Assembly (NCBI GenBank): GCA_044361595.1
Contig: JBIKIN010000007.1
Coordinates: 95,868-159,867, forward strand
Direction of reading: 5' to 3'
Source of the DNA: Pseudopedobacter sp044361595
GTDB taxonomy: Bacteria; Bacteroidota; Bacteroidia; Sphingobacteriales; Sphingobacteriaceae
DNA: 64,000 nt
Shown here: positions 39,212 through 47,367 of the stretch, piece by piece
Layout: every line of letters begins with the position of its first letter
Numbering within the stretch: position 1 is the stretch's first letter
Translations under genes and position numbers: made by a program
Notes under the pieces: model-generated
The model's input: the letters and a program-made list of their open reading frames with translations, nothing else
Told to the model about the DNA's origin: nothing
Databases searched by the model: none

Positions 39212-40942
39212 TTAACCAACCCTACTCACCACAATATCTCCCATCACTAACATATCCATTTTTGTTCTGAGGTAACAGTTCAAAGCTTCTTGCGGTGTAT
39301 TGACAATAGGCTCATTTTCGTTAAAAGAAGTATTCAATAAAATTGGAATTCCTGTTTTTTCTCTAAAATTATCTATCAAATCATAGTATTTTACTTCAAC
39401 GGCTCGGTCTACTGTTTGTAAGCGCCCAGTACCATCAACATGGGTAACAGCTGGTATCAATTCATGTTTCTCTTTTTTGATTGGGAAAACCTTTTCCATA
39501 AATGGAACATCATCTACCACTTCAAAAAAGTCTTTCACATACTCTTTTAAGATTGATGGTGCGAAAGGTCTAAAAGATTCCCTACGCTTAATTTTAGCAT
39601 TTAAAATATCTTTTGCATCTGCTCTTCTTGGATCAGCAATGATAGAACGATGCCCTAAAGCTCTAGGTCCAAACTCAGCTCGACCTTGAAACCAGCCGAC
39701 AACGCCAGAGTTAATCAAGCAGTCAGTTACTTTATCATACAAGTGTTTACCTTCTAATTTTTCATATTTGACATTTTGACTTTCTAAAACAGCAATAATT
39801 TCTTCGTTAGAAAACTGACTTCCAAAATAACCATGATTAGTGATGGGTAAACGTGGTTTCTCTAAAACTTGATTATAAATCCACAATGCGGCACCTAAGC
39901 ATGTTCCAGCATCATGGCCAGCAGGGGGTATGTATAGTTTTTCAAAAGTAGTATTTGCTAAAACTTTTCCATTGGCAACAGAATTTTGAGCTACTCCTCC
40001 TGCTATACATATATTTTTTAAACCAGTACTTTTTTGAAGATGATTTAAGATATGAAAAATCAATTCTTCAGTAATGCGTTGTATAGAAGCAGCTAAATCT
40101 TTGTGATATTGAGATAATGGTTCGTCTTTTTGGCGTAATGGTCCAAATTTATCTACTAAATGTTGGGTATAAAGACTATCCATGTGAGGTACGCCACCTT
40201 CCCAGGCCATCTGAACACCATTTTTAGGATGATTAAAATAATCTAAGTTCAATTCGAATAGCCCATTGTCTTTGAATATCAAAACGTCCTTCAATTGATC
40301 TACATATTTTGCTTCGCCATAAGGCGCCAAGCCCATTATTTTATACTCATCACCATAATGCGGAAAACCCAAATATTGCGTGAAAGTTGTATAAAACACA
40401 CCTGCCGAGTGAGGGTATGAAACGGTATCTAAAACTGTAATTTGATTTCCTTTACCAGTGGCAATCATGGTAGAAGAGTAATCTCCAAAACCATCAATGG
40501 ATAAAATAGCAGCCTCTTCAAAATCAGAAGCAAAGAAAGCACTTGCTAAATGACTTCTGTGGTGTTCTACATTAATAATCTGAGCTTTTAAAGCAGATTT
40601 TTCAATTTTAAAATGATTGATAATTTCTTCCTCAATGCTAGCAGCTTTTTTTAAGTTTTTAGCCCTGTTAAGCATATTGCTCACGCTTAACCTGTTTTTT
40701 AAAGCAGTCAGAACTTTTTTACCAAAATTTGCCTTGGGGTCTCTAGAAATCCCAATATAATCAACATCGCTAATGCTGATACCAGCTTCTTTTAAACAAA
40801 ATTCTATGGCAATGGTAGGGAAACCAGCCCAATGTTTAATTCGTCTAAAGCGTTCTTCTTCTGCGGCAGCAATTAATTGGTCGTTATGATAGATACATGC
40901 CGAAGCATCAGCATGGTAAGCGTTAATTCCTAGGATATACAT
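39212..40942 (-). CDS. NodU/CmcH-family O-carbamoyltransferase
   Basis: 576 residues, full length. The N-terminal Kae1-like domain starts YILGINAYHADASACIYHND with the conserved His residues and has VEHHRSHLASAFFAS at about 124-138 and the SIDGFGDYSS motif. The C-terminal YrdC-like domain has GWFQGRAEFGPRALGHRSIIADPR and LLNTSFNENEPIV. The family carbamoylates hydroxyls of sugars or antibiotics with carbamoyl phosphate and ATP. In this setting a surface-polysaccharide sugar is the likely acceptor. A PIN-type toxin-antitoxin pair is directly upstream (8 bases), and the tetranucleotide tract follows its stop. Confidence 0.94.
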   Translation of the reverse strand: MYILGINAYHADASACIYHNDQLIAAAEEERFRRIKHWAGFPTIAIEFCLKEAGISISDVDYIGISRDPKANFGKKVLTALKNRLSVSNMLNRAKNLKKAASIEEEIINHFKIEKSALKAQIINVEHHRSHLASAFFASDFEEAAILSIDGFGDYSSTMIATGKGNQITVLDTVSYPHSAGVFYTTFTQYLGFPHYGDEYKIMGLAPYGEAKYVDQLKDVLIFKDNGLFELNLDYFNHPKNGVQMAWEGGVPHMDSLYTQHLVDKFGPLRQKDEPLSQYHKDLAASIQRITEELIFHILNHLQKSTGLKNICIAGGVAQNSVANGKVLANTTFEKLYIPPAGHDAGTCLGAALWIYNQVLEKPRLPITNHGYFGSQFSNEEIIAVLESQNVKYEKLEGKHLYDKVTDCLINSGVVGWFQGRAEFGPRALGHRSIIADPRRADAKDILNAKIKRRESFRPFAPSILKEYVKDFFEVVDDVPFMEKVFPIKKEKHELIPAVTHVDGTGRLQTVDRAVEVKYYDLIDNFREKTGIPILLNTSFNENEPIVNTPQEALNCYLRTKMDMLVMGDIVVSRVG

Positions 40943-40950
40943 TTAATATA

Positions 40951-41409
40951 TTAAATTTCACCAGATTTTTTTAAAATTTGATTTTCTAATTCTGATGTGA
41001 TATGAAAATTTGTTATTTTGATTTTATCAATTATTGCCTTTACGGAGGCTAACTTACCCATTTTTTTTGCAATTATAAGTAAACCCAAAGTTCCTGTGTA
41101 AAACAAATTTAAATTTGCTGCTAGTTTTCTAGCTTTTAAATCGTCTAAAATAACTAAAGCATTTTTTTGCTCAAAAGCTAGAGCTATTGAGCTAGCTTCT
41201 CCTAAATCAACAGTTGCATTTAATATTGTTAAAAGGTCATTATTTATTGGATTTGATATTATAATCCATTCAGGTAATTGATTTCCAAACTCTAAAGCTA
41301 CCACAGATGTAATATGGACAGTAATGAAAATGTCCTTTAAAAAGCTTAAATGCCCAATTTTATGTAAAAGAATTAAACAGCTGGTATCAGCTATAATAAT
41401 TTTTTGCAT
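40951..41409 (-). CDS. PIN-like DUF3368 toxin
   Basis: 152 residues. The start IIIADTSCLILLHKIGHL holds the first acidic residue, GEASSIALAFEQ the central Glu, and ALVILDDLKARKLAANLNL the DD pair. GTLGLLIIAKK is typical of DUF3368, a PIN-fold family that pairs with UPF0175 proteins. It probably cuts RNA. The 5' end overlaps the antitoxin by 23 bases, and the carbamoyltransferase gene follows after 8 bases. Confidence 0.87.
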   Translation of the reverse strand: MQKIIIADTSCLILLHKIGHLSFLKDIFITVHITSVVALEFGNQLPEWIIISNPINNDLLTILNATVDLGEASSIALAFEQKNALVILDDLKARKLAANLNLFYTGTLGLLIIAKKMGKLASVKAIIDKIKITNFHITSELENQILKKSGEI

Positions 41410-41632
41410 TTTCCAAATCTTGATTTAAGTCTTCTGGAGCATAGTTAAATACAGATATCTTATAATTAGTAAGTATTTCCATAAATGTAGACTTAGAATA
41501 ACCTGCTAAATCTGCCGCCTGTCCTAAAGATAGTTTACCAATATTATAAAGCTGGGCTGCTAAAGCAGTGTTGATATCTTTAGAAGATAAATCAAGAGAA
41601 TCTGGAAGCTTTATAGTTAATGTTTTCATCAC
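41387..41632 (-). CDS. UPF0175-family antitoxin
   Basis: 81 residues. TIKLPDSLDLSSKDINTALAAQLYNIGKLSLGQAADLAGYSKSTFMEILTNYKI is the UPF0175 pattern: a helical front and an HTH-like AADLAGYSKSTFMEIL. The family is the usual partner of DUF3368 toxins. Its end overlaps the toxin start by 23 bases. The pair sits at the downstream end of the polysaccharide cluster, with a 89-base gap to the next GT2 gene. Confidence 0.88.
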   Translation of the reverse strand: MMKTLTIKLPDSLDLSSKDINTALAAQLYNIGKLSLGQAADLAGYSKSTFMEILTNYKISVFNYAPEDLNQDLENAKNYYS

Positions 41633-41721
41633 TCAAAAATACTAAATCTTTTTGTATGTTGTTGGCCTTTATTTTGCTGCAAATTATATTTGAATTTAAT
41701 ACTAATTATAGTCGAATAAAA

Positions 41722-42576
41722 CTAAATGGTATTTCTTTTATTTTTTAACTCATAAATTTTAGCGTCTACTAAAAAACGAAACCAAAAGCCCTGTAGAAAA
41801 TGAAAAACTAAGCCAGTTTTTCCATCCAAAAATCCAAATTTAAAAAAGTATCTAATGATAAAATAAACAAACGGACGTATAAATAAAGGAAACTTTTCGT
41901 ATATTGATTTAGAAAACCTTCTTCTTTGTTGGGCATTGCCTGTAAATTTAGCCTGTACCAATTCTCCTTTATTTTTCTTTGAATATGCCGAAATTTGATC
42001 TTCTGCCTCTAGTGTTGCCCATCTATTATGCCTTTCTGTGAAAGAGCTTAAAGAGTCTGTTAAAGTATCAATCATATCAGATTTGATTGTACCACATTGT
42101 CCTTCTACCACAAAATGCTGGTCGTACAACTTATCTTCACAATAACCAAAACCTTTTCTAAATAATATAGCATGATAAACTGGGTAATGGCCACCATATC
42201 TTATCCACTTACCCAAAAATATAGTTCTTCTACTGATCAGAAATCCATTGATACTTCCTTCTATAGAATTGGTGAAAATTTGCTCAATTTCTTGATAGAG
42301 TTCCTCAGTCATCCTATGGTCTGCATCCATATTCAAAACCCATGGAGTGTTGATAGGAAGATTTTTTAGAGCCCAATTTCTTTGTTGCCCATAATTTTGA
42401 AAAGGATGATGATTAATTTCTGCATCATAATTTTGAGCTATTGTTAAAGTGCCATCTGTAGAGCCAGAGTCTACAATAAATATTGGGCAATTTAATTTAC
42501 TGATACTTTTTAAACAAGCTTCAATATTTTTTTCTTCGTTATAAGTTAATATGATGATTGAAAGCAAATCTTTCAT
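41722..42576 (-). CDS. Glycosyltransferase family 2, WaaE-like
   Basis: 284 residues. SIIILTYNEEKNIEACL at the N-terminus, VDSGSTDGTLTIA at about 34-46 and NMDADHRM (DxD) at about 82-89 place it in GT2. The later LGKWIRYGGHYPVY and FLDGKTGLVFHFLQGFW are shared with the protein at 1279-2022, so both are WaaE/KdtX-type enzymes. It should act on the cytoplasmic face of the inner membrane. Last glycosyltransferase of the minus-strand cluster. Confidence 0.9.
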   Translation of the reverse strand: MKDLLSIIILTYNEEKNIEACLKSISKLNCPIFIVDSGSTDGTLTIAQNYDAEINHHPFQNYGQQRNWALKNLPINTPWVLNMDADHRMTEELYQEIEQIFTNSIEGSINGFLISRRTIFLGKWIRYGGHYPVYHAILFRKGFGYCEDKLYDQHFVVEGQCGTIKSDMIDTLTDSLSSFTERHNRWATLEAEDQISAYSKKNKGELVQAKFTGNAQQRRRFSKSIYEKFPLFIRPFVYFIIRYFFKFGFLDGKTGLVFHFLQGFWFRFLVDAKIYELKNKRNTI

Positions 42577-42651
42577 GCTTGTTATAAATCTTGTGAACTG
42601 CTAAAATAAAAAAAAGGAGAGATATGACAGTAATGTTAGGATGATATTCTA

Positions 42652-43896
42652 TTAATTGATTTGAGCTTGATACATTTCCATATATTTTTTTGGAAGCTGG
42701 TCGGGATAGAATTGATTTTTTGATTTAATGAGAATTTGATTATCTATTAATAAAGCGTACATCTTTTCTAATGCTATTTTAATTTCATCAAGTTTAAAAG
42801 CTAAACCTAAATTATTCTCTATTACATAATCTTTTAAGCCTACATGATTTGATAATAAAACGGGAGTATTTACTGCAATTGCTTCTATAACCACATTAGC
42901 AAAATTTTCGTTGTAAGAGGGTAGAATAAGTAGATCATGGTTTGCTAATAATTGAAACTTTTGATCCCCATAAACTGCATCAAACCAATCAATCTGCTCA
43001 GTTAAGTTTAAACTTTCCACTTTCCACTTTAAACTTTTCACATAATCGGCTTCACCTTCGCCAACTATAGTTAATTTAAATGGAAATTTTAGAGTAGATA
43101 AAGCATCTAGTAATAGTTCAATGCCTTTTTTGTGGTGTATACGCGATAAAAAAATTAAATTCATCGTACCGTCAAACTTCCTAGTATCAATAGGTAACTC
43201 TTTTGGTACCTTCACTATATTATGTATAATGAAAATCCGTTTACGCAATCGTTCTTTCCGATTTTGACCTTTCACTTTCCACCTTCCACTTTCAACTTCC
43301 CTCTCCATTAAGTCCACAACACTCACTTTCTTTTGATCGCCAAAAACTCGTTTCACAATCTCATCAGCTTCCATACTTGTTGTTGCATGAAAATCACAAT
43401 TTCTTAAGAAATATTTTCCAAATAGTAAATGAAATATTTTTTTGCCTATACTAAAAGTGTAATCCCCCAGCATACCTCTAGGCGAAACAATAGGTTTAAT
43501 TCCTTTAACCAAACAAATCAATACAGCCCCCATACTGACTAAATTCCACCAAGCGTGAATATGAATTATGTCAAACTTTTTGGCATTTCGCCACAACTGG
43601 ATCAATAGGGCAGGGGAAAAATGACTGTGGTCTTTAGTGATACGCTTAAAGTATTTAACCGATACGCCTTCTACTATTTTTTTTACTCCATTTCGATAGA
43701 GGAGTTCGGTCTTTCCATTAGCTAAAGTTGTATACACAGTAATAGTTGAATGATTATTTGTAAACGTTATACCGCTTTCAGCTTTTAGCTTTAAGCTTTC
43801 AGCGTTTAACTCCTCGCACAAAGCCGCCACAGAATAAATAGGGCCGCCGTAAATGAAGGCAGGTTTATAAGAGGCGGTGATGTGAAGGATTTTCAA
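42652..43896 (-). CDS. Glycosyltransferase family 4 with three repeat-derived insertions
   Basis: 414 residues, GT-B fold. The N-terminus is MKILHITASYKPAFIYGGPIYSVA. The donor-binding region has TIVGEGE and the E-x7-E motif in NENFANVVIEAIAVNTPVLLSNHVG. Three places look inserted compared with a standard GT4: ESLKLKAESG at about 33-42, EREVESGRWKVKGQNRKERLRKR at about 198-220, and SLKWKVESLN near 290. Each is encoded by a tandem 7-base repeat. They fall in likely surface loops and the frame is kept, so the enzyme may still work. Sugar and acceptor unknown. Confidence 0.87.
   Translation of the reverse strand: MKILHITASYKPAFIYGGPIYSVAALCEELNAESLKLKAESGITFTNNHSTITVYTTLANGKTELLYRNGVKKIVEGVSVKYFKRITKDHSHFSPALLIQLWRNAKKFDIIHIHAWWNLVSMGAVLICLVKGIKPIVSPRGMLGDYTFSIGKKIFHLLFGKYFLRNCDFHATTSMEADEIVKRVFGDQKKVSVVDLMEREVESGRWKVKGQNRKERLRKRIFIIHNIVKVPKELPIDTRKFDGTMNLIFLSRIHHKKGIELLLDALSTLKFPFKLTIVGEGEADYVKSLKWKVESLNLTEQIDWFDAVYGDQKFQLLANHDLLILPSYNENFANVVIEAIAVNTPVLLSNHVGLKDYVIENNLGLAFKLDEIKIALEKMYALLIDNQILIKSKNQFYPDQLPKKYMEMYQAQIN
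43010..43037. repeat. Tandem heptamer repeat in the GT4 gene (site 3)
   Basis: Four units: AAACTTT, CCACTTT, CCACTTT, AAACTTT. The coding strand gives SLKWKVESL. Confidence 0.78.
43267..43301. repeat. Tandem heptamer repeat in the GT4 gene (site 2)
   Basis: Five units of ACYTTYN form: ACCTTTC, ACTTTCC, ACCTTCC, ACTTTCA, ACTTCCC. The coding strand gives REVESGRWKVKG. Confidence 0.75.
43772..43806. repeat. Tandem heptamer repeat in the GT4 gene (site 1)
   Basis: Five units: CCGCTTT, CAGCTTT, TAGCTTT, AAGCTTT, CAGCGTT. The coding strand gives NAESLKLKAESG. Confidence 0.8.
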
Positions 43897-43908
43897 AATT
43901 ATTTAGCT

Positions 43909-44211
43909 TTAAGATTCTCGTGGTTTTTTTCTGGGGTGCTGGAGAGTATCAAAGAAGGTTAACAGGATAATCTTATCTTTTGTGATTTTATATATTAAAA
44001 GATTATGTTTGGTTACAACAGCCTCTTTGATGTTATTTTTATTTGTTACAGAGCGGTTAATTTTAGGGTGGATAATTAAATTTTTTAACAATAAGTCGGT
44101 TCTTTAAACAAAATCTTTAACAACTGTTTCTCCCCAATTTTTTTCATGATAACTAATGACGCCATGAAATCTATTTAAAGCTTTAGGTGACCACTGGATT
44201 TCTAAAGCCAT
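43909..44211 (-). pseudogene. RelE/ParE-type toxin, broken by an in-frame stop
   Basis: From ATG 44211 the frame reads MALEIQWSPKALNRFHGVIS...WGETVVKDFV, a ParE/RelE start. It then meets TAA at 44106-44104 (codon 36). The same frame continues open with RTDLLLKNLIIHPKI...HNLLIYKITKDKIILLTFFDTLQHPRK, the expected second half of such a toxin. So a single nonsense codon splits it. The start overlaps the antitoxin gene's end by 10 bases, the normal layout of the pair. Restart from an internal codon is possible but would give a fragment without the first helices. Confidence 0.82.
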
Positions 44212-44435
44212 TTTTTATAGGTTTCTTTAGCTTCTAAATGGCTAATCTGTTGTCCGTTTTCAATTTCTTCTAGCGCTTCTTTTATATCGGAAATTACAAC
44301 CTCGTGAAGATCTGCCCAATCTTCAGTGCTTTGAGTAGACATTTTAAGAATGGACTTGATGCTATTGATAATCTTAACATCTTGAATTTCTAATAGAGCT
44401 TTAACTAATTCAATTTTTTCTGTTTGAATATCCAT
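44202..44435 (-). CDS. Antitoxin of the decayed RelE/ParE pair
   Basis: 77 residues, MDIQTEKIELVKALLEIQDVKIINSIKSILK and an acidic middle ending EAKETYKKWL. The first residues match the antitoxin at 38478-38708 (MD-x2-TEKI-x-L-x-K). It stays intact while its toxin partner has a stop codon, so it may only persist as a leftover or as protection against related toxins. It overlaps the toxin remnant by 10 bases. Confidence 0.78.
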   Translation of the reverse strand: MDIQTEKIELVKALLEIQDVKIINSIKSILKMSTQSTEDWADLHEVVISDIKEALEEIENGQQISHLEAKETYKKWL

Positions 44436-44698
44436 TAGGTAAATTTATAAAATTTATATCGATTTTAAAATCTTCTAAAACATAGGTTATTATGTCTTTA
44501 TCTAAAGTTTTATAAGACAAGATACAGCATTTATTGGCTTTTAGGGTAATAAGTAAAATGATTGCTAATCACTAAACCTAGTTATTTAAATAAAATTACA
44601 ATCAGCATAAAACAGCTATTACCCCCATTTAAACAGTTGAAATTATTTTAAACCATTATATCCTGTAATGATGTGTAATGAAGGTATGTATTTTAAAC
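44436..44698. other. Non-coding stretch, nothing recognised
   Basis: 263 A/T-rich bases between the antitoxin gene and an upstream gene remnant. Both strands have many stops in all frames. No hairpin with a T-run, no clear TAnnTTTG box and no RNA-like fold stood out by eye. Confidence 0.5.
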
Positions 44699-44950
44699 TT
44701 AAATAAGACGATAATTCTCTCTTATTTCAAGCGCTTTTTCTTTACTTAATACAGAAGTTACATTAAAATTTCTTTGATTTGCAGATATACTGACAAGTTT
44801 GATAGAATAATCTGGAAACTTAAGATAGGATTAGCTCGAAGGAAGATTTTTAGCGTTAATCATAAAAGGTTTGCCTGAGGCTAATTTATTTAGCCTTAAT
44901 TTTCGAACAACATCTAAATTTAGTTTTTGTATTTATGCTACTTGAGTCAT
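44699..44950 (-). pseudogene. Remnant of a small unknown protein, two in-frame stops
   Basis: A single frame of 84 codons runs from ATG 44950 to TAA 44699, interrupted only by TAA at codons 6 and 40. Between them it reads like a real protein: KLNLDVVRKLRLNKLASGKPFMINAKNL, then SYLKFPDYSIKLVSISANQRNFNV and KEKALEIRENYRL. The absence of frame breaks and the ordinary composition suggest a recently lost gene. I do not recognise the family; size and position next to an antitoxin suggest another small mobile-type gene. It begins 20 bases after the GT4 fusion's stop. Confidence 0.55.
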
Positions 44951-44970
44951 GTCAACCTTTTAATATTAAA

Positions 44971-47367
44971 TCAATAAAAATCTTTTTTAGCGCAAATTAG
45001 TGCTCCAGCCTTAATCTCGTTCCACATAAATTCATATCCCCAATTTTTCAATACCACTTCGTTAGTTTCTTCTTTCTTTTCTAAATCTAATTTAAAAGAC
45101 TGTGCGAGCAAAGTGCTCAATGTATTGATGTTTTGATATGGGTAAACAAAACCGTTTAAGCCTTCTTTAATTAAATCAGCACTAGAACCTACCTTGTCTG
45201 ATGTAATTACCGTACAACCCGAAGCTATGGCTTCTTGTACGGATACGCCCCAAGGTTCATTTTTGGCAGAATGTACAAAAATATCAGCTAAACCATAGTA
45301 AAGAGGTAAATTGAGGTAAGGAACATAACCGGTAAATATTATTTTAAGATGGACGTGTTTTTTAGCTAAAGCTTCTAAAGAAATCCTTTCTCGGCCATCT
45401 CCAACCAAGATTAAGGAAATATTTGTATCGTTTAACTTGATAAAAGCATGCATCACATCCCAAGGTGATTCTCGGTCTATAAATTTGGCTACACTTAATA
45501 TGACCCGTTCTTGGGTTAAGCCTAAAGAATTTCTTAATCTTAAAACAGACTCAAAATCCGTAGATTTCTCTTTAAACCAAGTATCGTGGGTGGCATAAGA
45601 AAAATAGTTAATCTTTTGGTCTCTTATTCCTAACCAATTTAAAAAATTTTTGGTTTCTGACCCTACTGCAAAAAAATGATTGAAATGGCGGTAAGCAATG
45701 GGTAAATAAAAGAACTTTAACAGTTTTTTAATGGGTTTCAAATTGTACTTAACAGAGTCTATTCTTAAGGCAATAGGAATACCCAAAGCTTTACAAAGCT
45801 TGGGTATTCCCTCATAAGAATTTTTATAACCGTTGATAATCACAAAATCATAACTATTATTAACTAAAACTGACTTTATGGATTTAAGCGATTCCCCTTT
45901 TTTTGCATTAAAAAAAGAATAATTTTCAAAAAGATTAAAGCCCCAATTTACTTTTTGCTTAAGCTCTCTATCTGCATATTCTTCATTTACATTGGTAAAA
46001 ATAACATCAAACTGCCAATTTATATAGTCATTACTTGCACCCTTTTTTAAGGCTTTAAGCTTCTGGTTTATAAACTGATAAAATGGGACTTCAAATTGAG
46101 TAGGAAACTCTACAACAAAGGCAATCTTCATTATTTTTTTGCTAAACAACAATTGTGCAAATACCTTGGAAGTCTCTTGATAATAACTTTCCCAAGTCAT
46201 TTTCTTTGATTTTGCTAATACATTTTCTCGCAATTTAATCTTACTTGGGGTATTTAAACCTGCATATAAATTAATTGCCTTCACAATATGAGCAGAGTTT
46301 AATTGTTCCATCTGGTAACCATCCACCAAATTTTCTATCATTTCGCCAGCGCCTACAAATGGCGAAAGGATATTTGGAATACCTAGCATCATGGTTTCTG
46401 GAACTACCATTGCAAAAGAATCAAAACGACTTGGCTGTATGTTCAAATCGAATTGCTGCAATTTTAAATAAGCAAATAATTCTTTTTGGGGCATGGCGCC
46501 TTTATAAATTAGATTAACCGTATTGGGTAAATTCTTAGCTTCAAGGTGCATATTAACCCAATCTTTGCTCACTCTACCAATTAGATAAACCTCAATTTTA
46601 AAATTAAAATCACCGGTGGTTAATGCGTCCAATAAATAATCCAAGCCTTTTCTAAACTCTAAATTTGCAATAAACGATATTTTAATTGGGGCTTGGTGAT
46701 CAAGTATTCTTTGCGTAACTAAAGGGTTGAAATCAGTATTTTTGTGATCTTCATTTTCTTCTGCACCTAAATAAAGTACGATGTCTTTTTTAGAGGAAGT
46801 TTTCCCTGTAAAACTATCCTTACAAAATTGCGAGCAATAAATACCATAATCTATATACTGCCTTTCTTTGCTTTTTATAGCAATGCCATATTTAGTTTCA
46901 TTAATGCCTAATTCTTTTGCTTTTTCATGGCTAATGGACGCAAAATCCATGATGACAGGGATACCCCATTTTTTACAATACTTGGCAACTGGGCAGCCCG
47001 CTGTTTCAAAACAGATCACCAGACAATTTTTACGGTTAACCCAAATTATGGGAAGGCACATCCATCCAAAAACCTGCTGCCAAAAATATATGGGGTTATT
47101 ATGGCTTTGATTATTTGGGTTTTTAAAAACGAGATTATAAAAACGACTCGTTAGCGTGTATGAAAATGTATATAAATAGTGGTTAATTACTTTTACATCA
47201 TCATCTATGGGTTTAATCCTCTTTTTTAGTAAGCCCAAAACTTTTTGTTTAGGCTTAAATAAAATGCTGGTCATTAAAATAACTTGTTCGAAAAGACCAG
47301 ATCTTAATGCTCCATTTGCCAATCGTGGAGAATGTTGTATGCCAGGGTGGATGATAAAGAGTTTCAA
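44971..47367 (-). CDS. Tandem fusion of two GT4 glycosyltransferases
   Basis: 798 residues, twice the GT4 size. Residues 1-412 form one GT-B unit (KLFIIHPGIQHSPRL, IKISFIANLEFRKGLDYLLDAL, SRFDSFAMVVPETMMLG). At residue 413 a fresh start-like MKIAFVVEFPTQFEVPFYQF opens a second GT-B unit with NKLILSVAKF-like and EPWGVSVQEAIASGCTVITS (E-x7-E). The joint sits at 46131 and looks like two genes merged by loss of a stop codon; no linker is visible. A bifunctional enzyme adding two sugars in turn is likely. Its 5' end overlaps the acyltransferase gene by 4 bases. Confidence 0.88.
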   Translation of the reverse strand: MKLFIIHPGIQHSPRLANGALRSGLFEQVILMTSILFKPKQKVLGLLKKRIKPIDDDVKVINHYLYTFSYTLTSRFYNLVFKNPNNQSHNNPIYFWQQVFGWMCLPIIWVNRKNCLVICFETAGCPVAKYCKKWGIPVIMDFASISHEKAKELGINETKYGIAIKSKERQYIDYGIYCSQFCKDSFTGKTSSKKDIVLYLGAEENEDHKNTDFNPLVTQRILDHQAPIKISFIANLEFRKGLDYLLDALTTGDFNFKIEVYLIGRVSKDWVNMHLEAKNLPNTVNLIYKGAMPQKELFAYLKLQQFDLNIQPSRFDSFAMVVPETMMLGIPNILSPFVGAGEMIENLVDGYQMEQLNSAHIVKAINLYAGLNTPSKIKLRENVLAKSKKMTWESYYQETSKVFAQLLFSKKIMKIAFVVEFPTQFEVPFYQFINQKLKALKKGASNDYINWQFDVIFTNVNEEYADRELKQKVNWGFNLFENYSFFNAKKGESLKSIKSVLVNNSYDFVIINGYKNSYEGIPKLCKALGIPIALRIDSVKYNLKPIKKLLKFFYLPIAYRHFNHFFAVGSETKNFLNWLGIRDQKINYFSYATHDTWFKEKSTDFESVLRLRNSLGLTQERVILSVAKFIDRESPWDVMHAFIKLNDTNISLILVGDGRERISLEALAKKHVHLKIIFTGYVPYLNLPLYYGLADIFVHSAKNEPWGVSVQEAIASGCTVITSDKVGSSADLIKEGLNGFVYPYQNINTLSTLLAQSFKLDLEKKEETNEVVLKNWGYEFMWNEIKAGALICAKKDFY

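Noticed and set aside
38960..39250. Open frame of 96 codons with repeated HPSFLHSI-like peptides
   Set aside because: It is the translation of the tetranucleotide tract; length comes from the repeat having no stop codons, and it overlaps the end of a real gene on the other strand.
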